NCBI RefSeq assembly: GCF_030915505.1
Contig: NZ_CP133265.1
Coordinates: 2,880,001 to 2,944,000 of the forward strand
Direction: 5' to 3'
Source: Neobacillus sp. OS1-2
Lineage (GTDB): Bacteria > Bacillota > Bacilli > Bacillales > Cytobacillaceae
Length of the DNA: 64,000 bases
Below are positions 9,295-18,565 of this stretch, in pieces (the stretch's first letter is position 1; each line of letters opens with the position of its first letter). The notes under the pieces were generated by a model. The model was not told the origin of the DNA, made no database searches, and worked only from the letters and a program-made list of their open reading frames with translations. The translations under genes and the position numbers were made by a program.

Positions 9295-10389
9295 ATGTTA
9301 CAAGGAATAAAGGTCATTGATTTTACGAACTATCTACCGGGACCTTTTGCAACGTTACGGTTAGCGGAATTAGGAGCAGAAATTATCAAGGTGGAACCAC
9401 CTGGGGGAGACCCCGCTCGGAATACCGGCATTTCCAAACAGGGAAATGGGATTGTTTTTCTCGCAAACAACCGACAGAAAAAAAGTATTACCCTAAATTT
9501 GAAGGATAAAGAAGGCATGGAAACAGCTTTAAAATTAATTGCCACTGCCGATGTTGTGATTGAGAGCTTCAGGCCTGGAGTAATGGAGAAGCTGGGCCTT
9601 GGATATGAGGCTGCCAAGAAAGTGAAGCCTGATATTGTCTACTGTTCTATTTCCGGATATGGACAGAACGGAACCCTTAGTAAGCTAGGCAACCATGACA
9701 TCAATTATATGGCATTAAGCGGAGTACTGGCACAGCTTAAAGATAAAACGGGGAAACCGGTTCATCCCTCGATTACAATCGCAGATTATCTGGGCGGGTT
9801 TGCAGCAAATGAGCGAATTCTGGCAGGGCTGGTTTCAAGGTCATTAACTGGAAAAGGAAGCTATCATTCTATTTCAATTACAGATCAACTGGTGTCATTG
9901 CTCGGTAACCATGTCATGGTTGAAAAAGAAACAGGTCAGGGGACAGGCATTAATGTCCTTAGCGGAAGTATTATTTCCTACGCCATCTATGAAACAATGG
10001 ATGGAAGGTATATGAGCTTGTGAGCACTAGAGCCAAAATTTTGGCTGAACTTTTGCCTAGCACATGGTCGTGAGGACTGGGTTGCAGCCCATTTTTCAAA
10101 CACAGTGGAGACAAACCAAGTGTTCCAGGAAGTGTCTGCCCTTTTTAAAAGTAAAACCTTTGATGAGTGGATTGAGTTTGCCCAAAAGGTTGATTGCTGT
10201 ATGGCGCCAGTGCTTGAGGTGGGAGAACTTTGCGCGCACCCATATTTTAAAGAGAAGGAACTAGTATTTGCTTCTTCTTGGGGAGATTGCCAGGTTAAAA
10301 TGCACAGCGACGTTGATCAGGGAACGGTTGCTCCACCGCCTAAAAAAGGCGAGCATCAAGAGGAAATATTGAATAACATCCTGATTTGA
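9295..10389 (+). pseudogene. family III CoA-transferase (CaiB/AMACR-like), interrupted by in-frame TGA
   Basis: The frame stays homologous over its full 364 residues but is broken by TGA at 10021-10023, after residue 242. The upstream part has GIKVIDFTNYLPGPFAT and the catalytic Asp in GNHDINYMALSG; the HDINY form resembles alpha-methylacyl-CoA racemases. The downstream part (ALEPKFW..., ending at 10389) continues in the same frame. Relatives normally have Gly where the stop stands (SLGALEPKFW, from memory), so a single G-to-T change (GGA to TGA) explains it. Without readthrough the product loses about a third of its length. It is the last gene of the acyl-CoA cluster. Confidence 0.88.
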
Positions 10390-10400
10390 TAGGGGAAGTT

Positions 10401-10430
10401 TAGACTGCCCGAGGAAATCGCGGCAGTCTA
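10401..10430 (+). terminator. hairpin after CoA-transferase
   Basis: TAGACTGCC (10401-10409) pairs with GGCAGTCTA (10422-10430), with further CGA/TCG pairing inside. A second small dyad TCATTTC/GAAATGA at 10444-10463 abuts the stop of the convergent HAD gene. Together they form the cluster boundary. Confidence 0.6.
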
Positions 10431-10463
10431 GTTATTTGAGCAGTCATTTCGGTAGTGAAATGA

Positions 10464-11108
10464 TCATTTTATTTGCTCGAAGCTAAAGTCAGCAAATGTT
10501 TCAGAGCGCATGGCTTTTTCATGAAAGGTTAAAAAGGCAGTAACCTGATTTGGAATAACAATGCATGTCATCCCGGCCTCAATGGCAGCTAAGGCTCCGT
10601 TAACCGAGTCCTCAATCGCCAAGGCCTCTTGCGGTTCAACTTGTAATTCTTCTAAAGCTTTTAGATAAAGTTCTGGGTCAGGTTTAACCTTTTCTACATC
10701 CTCACTTGTCTTTATGACGGAGAAATATTCCCAAAGTTCAAATTGTCTAAGGAATCCTTCTACCCACTCCCTAGATGAACTAGAAGCAAGTCCAATCTTA
10801 TAGCCAAGCCCTTTGGCTTCATCCAATTTTTCCTTTACACCCTCACGAACCTCTAAAATACCCTTTTTTTCTAAAAATCGTTCTTTTGCTAATGTATTTA
10901 TTTCATTAAGATTCATTTTCATTCCAGTTTGGTTTTCAATGTATTGAAAGAACTCATCATCTGTTGTGCCGATGCTTTTTGCAAACTCCTCAAGCGGCAA
11001 ATCCAGTTTGAACTTCTCTTCCAGCAATTCCTGAAATACGTGAAACCAAATCGTTTCCGTATCAATAATCGTTCCATCAAAATCAAAGATCACTGCTTTA
11101 ATCTTCAT
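10464..11108 (-). CDS. HAD-superfamily hydrolase (beta-phosphoglucomutase-like)
   Basis: 214 residues. Motif I FDFDGTIIDTE, motif II LASSSSREW, motif III KPDPELYLKAL and motif IV EDSVNGALAA are in order; the cap between motifs I and II is alpha-helical, giving HAD subfamily IA. Size and opening resemble B. subtilis YhcW. It is probably a small-metabolite phosphatase or mutase in the cytoplasm; the substrate is unknown. The ATG at 11108 follows GGAGG by five bases; an ATG four codons upstream lacks a binding site. Confidence 0.85.
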   Translation of the reverse strand: MKIKAVIFDFDGTIIDTETIWFHVFQELLEEKFKLDLPLEEFAKSIGTTDDEFFQYIENQTGMKMNLNEINTLAKERFLEKKGILEVREGVKEKLDEAKGLGYKIGLASSSSREWVEGFLRQFELWEYFSVIKTSEDVEKVKPDPELYLKALEELQVEPQEALAIEDSVNGALAAIEAGMTCIVIPNQVTAFLTFHEKAMRSETFADFSFEQIK

Positions 11109-11235
11109 ATTTTCCTCCATTCTATATCTCTTAGACAGTTATTATTATATAAATTCTATCCCGGCGGTACAAATGAATATATAAATGAAACAATTGGTGC
11201 ACTAACTGCATATCTTCGATCCCCAAATTTTTTTC

Positions 11236-11266
11236 TTGACTTAAAGTTAACTCTAAGTTGTAGCAT
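11236..11266 (+). promoter_or_regulatory. MerR-type promoter and operator
   Basis: -35 TTGACT (11236-11241) and -10 TAGCAT (11261-11266) are separated by 19 bp, the over-long spacer typical of MerR-activated promoters. The spacer holds the near-perfect palindrome CTTAAAGTTAACTCTAAG (11240-11257). This indicates autoregulation of the merR-eamA pair. Confidence 0.8.
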
Positions 11267-11287
11267 GTAAAGAGGAGGTGGAATTAA

Positions 11288-11689
11288 ATGTTTACTATTT
11301 CAGAGGTTGCCAAGGAAACAGGGTTTACTGCACATACTTTACGATACTATGAAAAAATTGGGTTATTGTCGTCACCCATTAGACATGGTGGAAAACGGCT
11401 ATATACAGAGGGCGATATTCGCTTGCTGCAGTTTATGAAGGTGCTTAAAAATACGGGAATGTCCTTAGAAGAGATCCGAGAGTTTTTGCTGGATGGGTGT
11501 TTGTTGGAAAGTGAGGATTCCGAGCAAGAAAGAACTCCGAAGGTACAAAAACGGATGAATATTTTACAAAAGCATTTACTCACTTTGGAGCAGCAAAAGA
11601 AAGAAATTGAGATGGTCATCCAGCTAACGGAAGAAAAGCTGGAAAATTATCAAGAAATGTTAGATAGAGGGCGAAAAAATGAACCGTAA
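11288..11689 (+). CDS. MerR-family transcriptional regulator
   Basis: 133 residues. The N-terminal winged helix (FTISEVAKETGFTAHTLRYYE, about residues 2-22) leads into a long C-terminal dimerisation coiled coil (about 80-125). The effector-binding C-terminal domain is minimal, as in small MerR members that sense aldehydes or stress. GAGGAGGTGG lies before the ATG. The gene overlaps the EamA exporter by 11 bp, so the two are co-translated and the regulator probably controls the exporter. Confidence 0.9.
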   Translation: MFTISEVAKETGFTAHTLRYYEKIGLLSSPIRHGGKRLYTEGDIRLLQFMKVLKNTGMSLEEIREFLLDGCLLESEDSEQERTPKVQKRMNILQKHLLTLEQQKKEIEMVIQLTEEKLENYQEMLDRGRKNEP

Positions 11690-12602
11690 AGTGTTTGCGA
11701 TGTTACTGGGTTTTGCTATTGTTACGGGTGCCACATTTAACCTTGCAAAATACGCTGTTCATTATTTTTCAGCCGCTAGTGCTGCAGGCTGGCGATTTGG
11801 TATTGCTGCTATTGTGATGGTCTCTATCCTTGTGATACAAAAGAAAGTGAAATGGGCGGTGATTCGGAAAAACGGTCCCATTTACATTTTGTTAGGGGTA
11901 ATTGGGATTTTCGGCTTTAATGCCTTTTTCTTTTTTGGAATGAAACATACCTCTCCATTAAATGGGGCATTAATAATGGCTACAAATCCTTTGGTTACAA
12001 GCGTTTTGGCTTATTTTATTCTAAAAACACAGATAACCAAATGGCAAACTGCCGGAATTATTTTTGCCCTTTTTGGCGTAATATTGGTTTTAACTCATGG
12101 ATCATGGGAGGTTATCCGTACGCTCTCCTTTTCTAAGGGTGATGTACTGATTTTAATAGGGAATGTCTGCTGGGCGTTATATGGGGTACTGGGGCGAAAG
12201 TATGTAAAAGCCAGTTCTTCTTTGGAGAACACCACTTATACAATGATGATCGGTGCCGTCTGCCTTGCTCTATTAGCAATCAATTCACCAAGTCCACCGC
12301 TATCAAACGTTACTATGTCTGCTTGGGGAGCCATTTTATTTATGGCCATTTTTACAAGCGTGTTAGGATATCTTTGGTGGAACAAAGCAATGGAGATTAT
12401 TGGGGTGGCAAGGACCTCCATCTTCTTTAACCTTGTTCCAGTAGTAACCATGATCCTCTCCATTTTGACAGGAATGCAAGTGTCAATTTTTCAAATGCTT
12501 GGAACAATTATGGTTATTTTGGGTGTGCTAACATCGTCTGGATTTCTTAAATTTGCGAAGAAACCTGAATATCTTCGTAAATCCACAAGTAAAAACGCTT
12601 GA
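11679..12602 (+). CDS. EamA-family (DMT) transporter
   Basis: 307 residues with ten predicted hydrophobic segments in two five-helix EamA repeats (about 5-140 and 150-285), the standard drug/metabolite transporter layout; it likely exports a small metabolite. The start codon lies inside the end of merR (11-bp overlap). Substrate cannot be inferred. The stop codon lies within the stem of the terminator at 12593-12624. Confidence 0.9.
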   Translation: MNRKVFAMLLGFAIVTGATFNLAKYAVHYFSAASAAGWRFGIAAIVMVSILVIQKKVKWAVIRKNGPIYILLGVIGIFGFNAFFFFGMKHTSPLNGALIMATNPLVTSVLAYFILKTQITKWQTAGIIFALFGVILVLTHGSWEVIRTLSFSKGDVLILIGNVCWALYGVLGRKYVKASSSLENTTYTMMIGAVCLALLAINSPSPPLSNVTMSAWGAILFMAIFTSVLGYLWWNKAMEIIGVARTSIFFNLVPVVTMILSILTGMQVSIFQMLGTIMVILGVLTSSGFLKFAKKPEYLRKSTSKNA

Positions 12603-12624
12603 GGCAATTTTGCCTCAAGCGTTT
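12593..12624. terminator. bidirectional terminator
   Basis: AAACGCTTGAGGC (12593-12605) pairs perfectly with GCCTCAAGCGTTT (12612-12624) around a 6-nt loop, between the convergent eamA and TraB-like genes. Confidence 0.85.
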
Positions 12625-12629
12625 GAAGT

Positions 12630-13520
12630 TTATTCGATGACTTTCTTAACGTCGTAGCCATTTTTCTTAAAAGTGGCTAGAATTCCACTTTCACCTTCTA
12701 AATGCCCGACCCCGACTGCCGCAAAATAAATATCTCCACTGTGAATATACGATTCGAATTTTTCTACCCAGATTTTATTTCGATCTTCAACCATAATTTT
12801 ATTCTGCTTTTTATCAAAATGATCTTCAGTCTGCTCTATTTCATCATTTGATTTGCCATCAATATAGTTCGAATACAATTGTAATAGTTGCCTTTTAGAT
12901 TCTTTTAATGAAGGAATTTGTTTAATTACTTGATCAGCTTCATTTTCGGTATAAACTTTTCGCATGGCTTCAATTTGATATTTTGGCGTCTCCAGGTATT
13001 TAGTTGGTACATAGTGGGTATCGGCCAATTCCGTTATTTTTTGATCAACACCATAATCGGTAGATAACTCCTCAACACCTGCATTTAAAAATAAAATCAT
13101 CACAAACCAAAATTGGTATTTTTGAAGCTCTTGAAAATCAAGGTTATACTCTTCTGCCCGCTGTTTTAAAATGATCTCCGCATCCTTAGATAAAAAATCA
13201 TTTAGGCTTTCATCTTCCTTTAAAAAATACCTCTCTTTATTAACAGATTGTTGATAATCACCATCGGTTAGACCGGTAGCATCTGTTTCAGTAACGAGGT
13301 ATTTTGACTCCTTAAGTGCATGTTCAATTTTCTTAGGAAAAGGATACATTTCTTCTTTCCCGATATGGATGGTGCCAAGAAGATACATGTATTTATTGCC
13401 TTTCTCAATTTTATAAATTGGCCATTTTACATCAATCGGTGCTTCTTTTCTGGGTTGATTCGCCGTGATGGAACATCCGCTCAGAACTGTACAAATTAGG
13501 AAGGTAAATAAACGGTTCAA
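12630..13520 (-). CDS. TraB/GumN-family lipoprotein
   Basis: 296 residues. A short lipoprotein signal ends in the lipobox LSGC at residues 13-16, so the protein is likely anchored on the outer face of the membrane. The body carries the TraB/GumN motifs LLGTIHIGK and VGVGHLEG of this Tiki-like putative metalloprotease family; the GTIH His and the C-terminal GxGH His are retained. The TTG at 13520 was chosen because AGGGG lies 7 bases upstream and the signal peptide then begins cleanly; in-frame starts up to 13598 would add a non-signal-like extension. Physiological substrate unknown. Confidence 0.8.
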   Translation of the reverse strand: MNRLFTFLICTVLSGCSITANQPRKEAPIDVKWPIYKIEKGNKYMYLLGTIHIGKEEMYPFPKKIEHALKESKYLVTETDATGLTDGDYQQSVNKERYFLKEDESLNDFLSKDAEIILKQRAEEYNLDFQELQKYQFWFVMILFLNAGVEELSTDYGVDQKITELADTHYVPTKYLETPKYQIEAMRKVYTENEADQVIKQIPSLKESKRQLLQLYSNYIDGKSNDEIEQTEDHFDKKQNKIMVEDRNKIWVEKFESYIHSGDIYFAAVGVGHLEGESGILATFKKNGYDVKKVIE

Positions 13521-13670
13521 CGATAGACCCCTGCCTTTAACATCTACTCTTAGGAAGAACATTGTTAGTTTACCACAAATATACATGATTAAAGACAAAA
13601 TCGGCAGGGGAAAAGCTGTATAATAAGATTAGGTAAATAGAATTTCTGGAAAATGAAAGGAGAAACTATT

Positions 13671-15803
13671 TTGTTTGAAAAAGCACTCCCCTTACTAGAA
13701 TCCCATTTTGGCTATAGCTCCTTCCGGAAAGGGCAAGAGCAGGCTATCCACTCCGTATTAGACGGCAGTAATACCATTTGTGTCATGCCGACTGGCGGTG
13801 GTAAATCAATCTGTTATCAAATTCCTGCACTAGTTCTTCCGGGAACCACGATTGTTATTTCCCCATTGATTTCTTTAATGAAGGATCAGGTAGATGCCCT
13901 CATTCAAGTTGGAATCCCAGCCACCTTTATTAATAGTTCATTAAGTTATAGTGAAGCAAATAAACGAATCAATGAGGCGAAGCAAGGGAAATACAAGCTT
14001 TTATATATAGCACCTGAAAGATTAGAATCCTATGAATTTGTTGAAGAATTAAGAAGTATGGAGATTCCCTTAGTTGCCGTTGATGAAGCACACTGTATCT
14101 CGCAGTGGGGTCATGATTTCCGCCCAAGCTACCGTCATATCCAGCAAATGGTCAATAATCTTCCACAACGGCCGAATGTGCTTGCACTAACAGCCACAGC
14201 AACTCCAAGAGTACGCGAAGATATTTGCCAACTATTAAATATTGATGAAAGAAATACGATCATCACCGGATTTGAGCGGGAAAATCTATCTTTCTCGGTT
14301 ATTAAGGGGCAAGATAGGCAAAAGTTTCTCAAGGCTTATCTTAAGAAGAATGAACAAGAGGCGGGTATCATTTATGCGGCAACACGTAAAAATGTCGACC
14401 AGGTCTATGAAAAGCTTCGGAAGGAAAATATCAATGTTGCCCGTTACCATGCCGGGATGGGCGATGCAGAACGCGCGCGTGAGCAAGAACGATTTTTAGA
14501 GGATAAAGCGTCCGTCATGGTTGCCACTTCAGCCTTTGGGATGGGGATTGATAAGAGTAACATTCGGTATGTGGTTCATTACCAAATGCCGAAAAATATG
14601 GAGAGCTATTATCAGGAAGCAGGCCGTGCCGGTCGGGACGGGCTAGACAGTGAATGTATCATGTTGTATTCTCCGCAGGATGTGCAGGTGCAGCGTTTTT
14701 TGATTGACCAATCCAGCGACCGCAGCAGGATTACACAGGAATTAGAAAAGCTGCAGCAAATGGCCGACTATTGTCATACCGAAAACTGCCTGCAAGAGTT
14801 CATTTTAAAATACTTTGGCGAAACCGAAACGGATACTTGCGGCAGATGTGGCAATTGCTTGGATTCTAGGACAAGCATCGATGTGACGAAGGAAGCACAA
14901 ATGGTGATGTCTTGTGTGATCCGCATGGGCCAGCGCTTTGGTAAAAACCTAACGGCCCAAGTGTTAACTGGTTCAAAAAATAAAAAGGTCATCGAAATGG
15001 GCTTTGACCGGCTCACGACCTATGGAATTATGAAGGATCAAGGGGCGAAAGAGGTTAGTGATTTTATTGAATTTTTAATTTCACAGGAGCTAATTGCAAT
15101 TGAACAGGGCCAATTCCCAACCATCTATGTCGCTCCGAAGGGTAAAGATGTGCTTTTGGGTCATGAGCCTGTTTATCGCAGAGAAGCGGTGAAAGTGAAA
15201 CAGGTTTCAAAAAATGATCCACTATTTGAGGAGTTAAGGGATGTGCGCAGAAGGATTGCTGAAACGGAGAAAGTGCCGCCATTTGTTATTTTTTCTGATG
15301 CTGCGATCAAAGATATGTGTGCGAAGCTGCCAAAAACAAATGAGGAATTTTTACAGGTCAGCGGGGTCGGCGAGCATAAGCTAAAGAAATACGGACTTGA
15401 ATTTATTCAAGCAATCCGTACTTTTTTAGAAGTGAATCCGGAGTATCAGAGCGAAATCCAAGCGGAACCGGCAGCAGCGCCGAAAAAGGCTGCTAAAAAG
15501 GCTGTGGGCGATTCTCATTTGGAGACATTGGAGTTAAATCAAAAGCATTTAACGATAGAGGAAATGGCCGAAAAGCGCGAGCTTGCTATCAGTACGGTTG
15601 AAAGCCATTTGCTGCAATGCGCCCAGCAAGGATTGGAAGTCGACTTTTCGAAGCATGTCCCTAGCGAATATATTCCCCTTTTAGAAAAAGCCGTGGCCGA
15701 AGCCGGGCGTGAACGCTTAAAACCAATAAAGGAACTCCTTCCAGAGGAAGTAAGCTATTTTATGATAAAAGTGTATGTGTATTATTTAAGTAGAAAGAGA
15801 TGA
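13671..15803 (+). CDS. recQ: ATP-dependent DNA helicase RecQ
   Basis: 710 residues. A 3'-5' DNA helicase for recombination and replication-fork repair. Walker A TGGGKS and the DEAH box lie in the first RecA domain; GMGIDKSNIRYVVHY and the arginine-finger region QEAGRAGRDG lie in the second. These are followed by the zinc-binding CxxCxxC segment (CGRCGNC, with an upstream Cys in HTENC), an HRDC domain (around LFEELRDVRRRIA...GVGEHKLKKYG) and a C-terminal helix-turn-helix extension (about 625-700). The TTG at 13671 is preferred: AAAGGAG lies 8 bases upstream, while the ATG at 13653 has no good binding site. Confidence 0.96.
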   Translation: MFEKALPLLESHFGYSSFRKGQEQAIHSVLDGSNTICVMPTGGGKSICYQIPALVLPGTTIVISPLISLMKDQVDALIQVGIPATFINSSLSYSEANKRINEAKQGKYKLLYIAPERLESYEFVEELRSMEIPLVAVDEAHCISQWGHDFRPSYRHIQQMVNNLPQRPNVLALTATATPRVREDICQLLNIDERNTIITGFERENLSFSVIKGQDRQKFLKAYLKKNEQEAGIIYAATRKNVDQVYEKLRKENINVARYHAGMGDAERAREQERFLEDKASVMVATSAFGMGIDKSNIRYVVHYQMPKNMESYYQEAGRAGRDGLDSECIMLYSPQDVQVQRFLIDQSSDRSRITQELEKLQQMADYCHTENCLQEFILKYFGETETDTCGRCGNCLDSRTSIDVTKEAQMVMSCVIRMGQRFGKNLTAQVLTGSKNKKVIEMGFDRLTTYGIMKDQGAKEVSDFIEFLISQELIAIEQGQFPTIYVAPKGKDVLLGHEPVYRREAVKVKQVSKNDPLFEELRDVRRRIAETEKVPPFVIFSDAAIKDMCAKLPKTNEEFLQVSGVGEHKLKKYGLEFIQAIRTFLEVNPEYQSEIQAEPAAAPKKAAKKAVGDSHLETLELNQKHLTIEEMAEKRELAISTVESHLLQCAQQGLEVDFSKHVPSEYIPLLEKAVAEAGRERLKPIKELLPEEVSYFMIKVYVYYLSRKR

Positions 15804-15904
15804 CATTATGTCCGTGAGAGCGGAAAAATAGGGGGAACGGAAACAATAAGTAATTTATTGTGCCCAACGAAGCGAAGAAACGAATTGAACAGTACCAATA
15901 TAAG

Positions 15905-15933
15905 CGGCTGGCCATAACCAGCCGAATTTTTTT
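15905..15933 (+). terminator. intrinsic terminator downstream of recQ
   Basis: CGGCTGG (15905-15911) and CCAGCCG (15918-15924) followed by seven Ts (15927-15933). Confidence 0.85.
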
Positions 15934-15984
15934 GATAATCAGCAGGTAAAATATGTTAATATTAAACTATCAATAGGTAAGAAG

Positions 15985-16773
15985 GTGATGATCATCAACG
16001 AAGTAGTATTGTCAATCAAAGATCTAGAAAAACACTATGGCGTGAAAAATGTCCTTAAAGGGATTAATTTAACTGTTTATCGCGGGCAAATTATCGGTTA
16101 TATCGGGCCAAATGGCGCCGGGAAAAGCACAACGATTAAGATTTTGCTAGGACTTGAAGGGGACTATTACGGCAAGGTTGAGATTTTTGGAGAGCAAGTC
16201 ACAGAGGGAAATATCGACTATAAAAGGAAAATTGGCTATGTACCGGAGATGGCCGAACTCTATGATAATCTTACCGCGTATGAATACCTTACCTTTGTCG
16301 GGGAATTGTACGGAATGGATTTACAAGCGGTAAACGAAAAGGCCCAAAAGCTGATGAAGGTCTTCGGCTTAGAGGAGGTGTACCATTCAAGAATTGCCTC
16401 CTACTCCAAAGGAATGCGACAAAAGGTGTTGATTATCTCCAGTTTATTACATAACCCGGATCTTCTATTTCTAGATGAGCCATTAAGCGGCCTTGATGCG
16501 AATAGTGTCATGGTATTTAAAGAGATTTTAGCCATTTTAGCAGCACAGGGGAAAACCATTTTCTATTCCTCCCATATCATGGATGTCGTTGAGAAAATTA
16601 GCAACCGGATTATCCTTATTAATGATGGAAAAATTGTTGCCGATGGAAGCTTTAATGAGCTGAAGGAGCAAAACAAAGAAGGAACACTGGAGCAGATTTT
16701 TAACCAGCTGACCGGTTTTAATGAATATAGGGTTTTAGCTGAGGAATTCGTATCCATTGTTCAAAAGGGGTAG
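15985..16773 (+). CDS. ABC transporter ATP-binding protein
   Basis: 262 residues. Walker A GPNGAGKST (about 40-48), signature YSKGMRQK in place of LSGGQ, Walker B LLFLDEPLSGLD and the H-loop YSSH are present. The GMRQ-type signature marks the exporter (DrrA/CcmA/NatA-like) class that pairs with ABC-2 permeases, and such a permease follows after 3 bp. The GTG at 15985 is used; the ATG one codon later is equally possible. Function of the pair is unknown. Confidence 0.9.
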   Translation: MMIINEVVLSIKDLEKHYGVKNVLKGINLTVYRGQIIGYIGPNGAGKSTTIKILLGLEGDYYGKVEIFGEQVTEGNIDYKRKIGYVPEMAELYDNLTAYEYLTFVGELYGMDLQAVNEKAQKLMKVFGLEEVYHSRIASYSKGMRQKVLIISSLLHNPDLLFLDEPLSGLDANSVMVFKEILAILAAQGKTIFYSSHIMDVVEKISNRIILINDGKIVADGSFNELKEQNKEGTLEQIFNQLTGFNEYRVLAEEFVSIVQKG

Positions 16774-16776
16774 CAG

Positions 16777-18414
16777 ATGAAAAACTATCGAACGCTCCGA
16801 TTCCTAGATTTATTCCGCAGTCTTTTTGAACGCTTTGGTATCAACTACACTGTCATGCGAAAAATATTAACGGTTAAACTGACGATGGATGGTCGAAGAA
16901 CCCCGACGATATTTAACCAACAGGCAAAAAAGAAGAAGAAACCGGAAGAAAACGGTTTTATCAAATCGTTATGGATGTATGTGTTGTTAAGCCTGATGCT
17001 CATTCCTATCATTATCTTTGGCGAAAACTATCTCTATCAAATGAGCCTTTTTTATGGCATCGTCATGTTCTTGGTCATGACATCGATGATTTCGGATTTC
17101 TCTAATGTCCTTCTGGATGTTCGAGATAAAGCGATTCTGCTGACTAGACCGGTTGATAAAAGGACACTAATTGTAGCTAAAACGATTCATATTTGTATCT
17201 ATTTGGCCTTTCTTACCGCAGCACTCACGATGATTCCATTGGCAGTTGGGACATATAGACATGGGATATTATTTCTGTTCTTAGCAATATGTGGTCTGAT
17301 TCTAGTCAATTTATTCATTGTCGTGGTAACAGCGATTATTTATTACTTCATATTGCGGTTTTTTGATGGTGAAAAATTGAAGGATATCATCAATTACGTG
17401 CAAATTGGCTTATCTATTTCGATAGCGGTTGGATATCAAGTATTGGCAAGAGCCTTTAGCATTGTTGATATGAAAATTACCTTTACACCAAGCTGGTGGC
17501 AATTCTTCATCCCGCCGATTTGGTTTGGGGCGCCCTTTGAGTTAATTCTCAAGCATCATGTAGACGTCTTTCTTCTGTTCCTTTCGCTAGTAGCTTTGAT
17601 TGTACCAATCTTCGCCATCATCATTTATAGCCGGATGATGCCATCTTTTGAAAGAAATCTACAAAAACTTTCAACTAACAGCGGTGGCAGCAAAAGGAAG
17701 GAACGTCGATGGAAAAATAGCCTCGTGAGGGTAATTTGTCAAAATAACGAGGAAAGAACTTTTTTCCGATTTGCCGATCATATGATGCGAAATGAAAGGG
17801 AATTTCGCCTAAAGGTTTATCCAGCATTAGGACTATCACTCGTTTTTCCATTTGTCTTTCTATTTAATGAGATCCAAATGAATTCCTATGCCCATATGGT
17901 TACCACTAAATGGTACTTATCGATTTATTTTAGCTGCATCATGATCCCCAATGCCATTGCCATGCTGAAATACTCAGGGAAATATAAGGGGGCCTGGATC
18001 TACCAAATAGCACCAATCCAGAACATAGCTCCATTATATAGCTCAGTCCTAAAGGTATTTATTGTTAATCTCTTTTTGCCAGTATATATAATCCTAAGCG
18101 CCATTTTTATTGTTATCTTCGGGGGAAAAGTAATCGATGATTTATTAGTTGTTCTTGTAACGGCAATATTATTCACGGTTATTTGTTCAAACTATCTAAA
18201 AGGATCATTACCATTTTCTGAGTCATTTGAGGATGCCCTGCAAAACGGGGGACTTAAAGTATTTCTTGCAACCCTTTGTATTGTCGCCTTTACAGGTATC
18301 CATTTGGCAGTTACATTTTTTCCTTATGGTGTGCCGATCTATTTGATTGTGCTTATTGCAGTAACCATTCTTTCATGGAAGCTGGCATACAGGACGGTGT
18401 GGGTCATTAAATGA
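16777..18414 (+). CDS. ABC-2-type permease, uncharacterised
   Basis: 545 residues with about eleven to twelve hydrophobic segments, in two clusters separated by a basic cytoplasmic stretch around residues 300-330 (NSGGSKRKERRWKN). The first ~60 residues are cytoplasmic and basic. No soluble domain or catalytic motif is visible. It starts 3 bp after the ATPase stop, so the two form one export unit. The family is seen widely in Firmicutes without a defined substrate. A strong terminator follows. Confidence 0.8.
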   Translation: MKNYRTLRFLDLFRSLFERFGINYTVMRKILTVKLTMDGRRTPTIFNQQAKKKKKPEENGFIKSLWMYVLLSLMLIPIIIFGENYLYQMSLFYGIVMFLVMTSMISDFSNVLLDVRDKAILLTRPVDKRTLIVAKTIHICIYLAFLTAALTMIPLAVGTYRHGILFLFLAICGLILVNLFIVVVTAIIYYFILRFFDGEKLKDIINYVQIGLSISIAVGYQVLARAFSIVDMKITFTPSWWQFFIPPIWFGAPFELILKHHVDVFLLFLSLVALIVPIFAIIIYSRMMPSFERNLQKLSTNSGGSKRKERRWKNSLVRVICQNNEERTFFRFADHMMRNEREFRLKVYPALGLSLVFPFVFLFNEIQMNSYAHMVTTKWYLSIYFSCIMIPNAIAMLKYSGKYKGAWIYQIAPIQNIAPLYSSVLKVFIVNLFLPVYIILSAIFIVIFGGKVIDDLLVVLVTAILFTVICSNYLKGSLPFSESFEDALQNGGLKVFLATLCIVAFTGIHLAVTFFPYGVPIYLIVLIAVTILSWKLAYRTVWVIK

Positions 18415-18419
18415 ATGAT

Positions 18420-18460
18420 GGCTGTCAGTGGGAGATTGGCTCTTGCTGACAGCCTTTTTT
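18420..18460 (+). terminator. intrinsic terminator
   Basis: GGCTGTCAG (18420-18428) with CTGACAGCC (18446-18454), inner GAG/CTC pairing and a T6 run. Confidence 0.9.
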
Positions 18461-18503
18461 GAGAGATATTGAATAATCGGTATTTTCTGAATCCCCGTAA
18501 TAG

Positions 18504-18555
18504 TTGTCGATATCCCTCTCTTCTTGTTGATATTTCCCCGGTAATTTGTCGATAA
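18504..18555. repeat. triplicated TTGTCGATA-like decamer
   Basis: TTGTCGATAT (18504), TTGTTGATAT (18524) and TTGTCGATAA (18546) recur at 20-22 bp spacing in the gap between the ABC exporter and the convergent FNT gene. Function unknown. Confidence 0.5.
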
Positions 18556-18565
18556 AAGAATAGGT

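Noticed and set aside
10021..10023. TGA as a selenocysteine codon in the CoA-transferase
   Set aside because: Family members have Gly, not Cys/Sec, at this position, it is not an active-site residue, and no obvious SECIS-like hairpin was identified.
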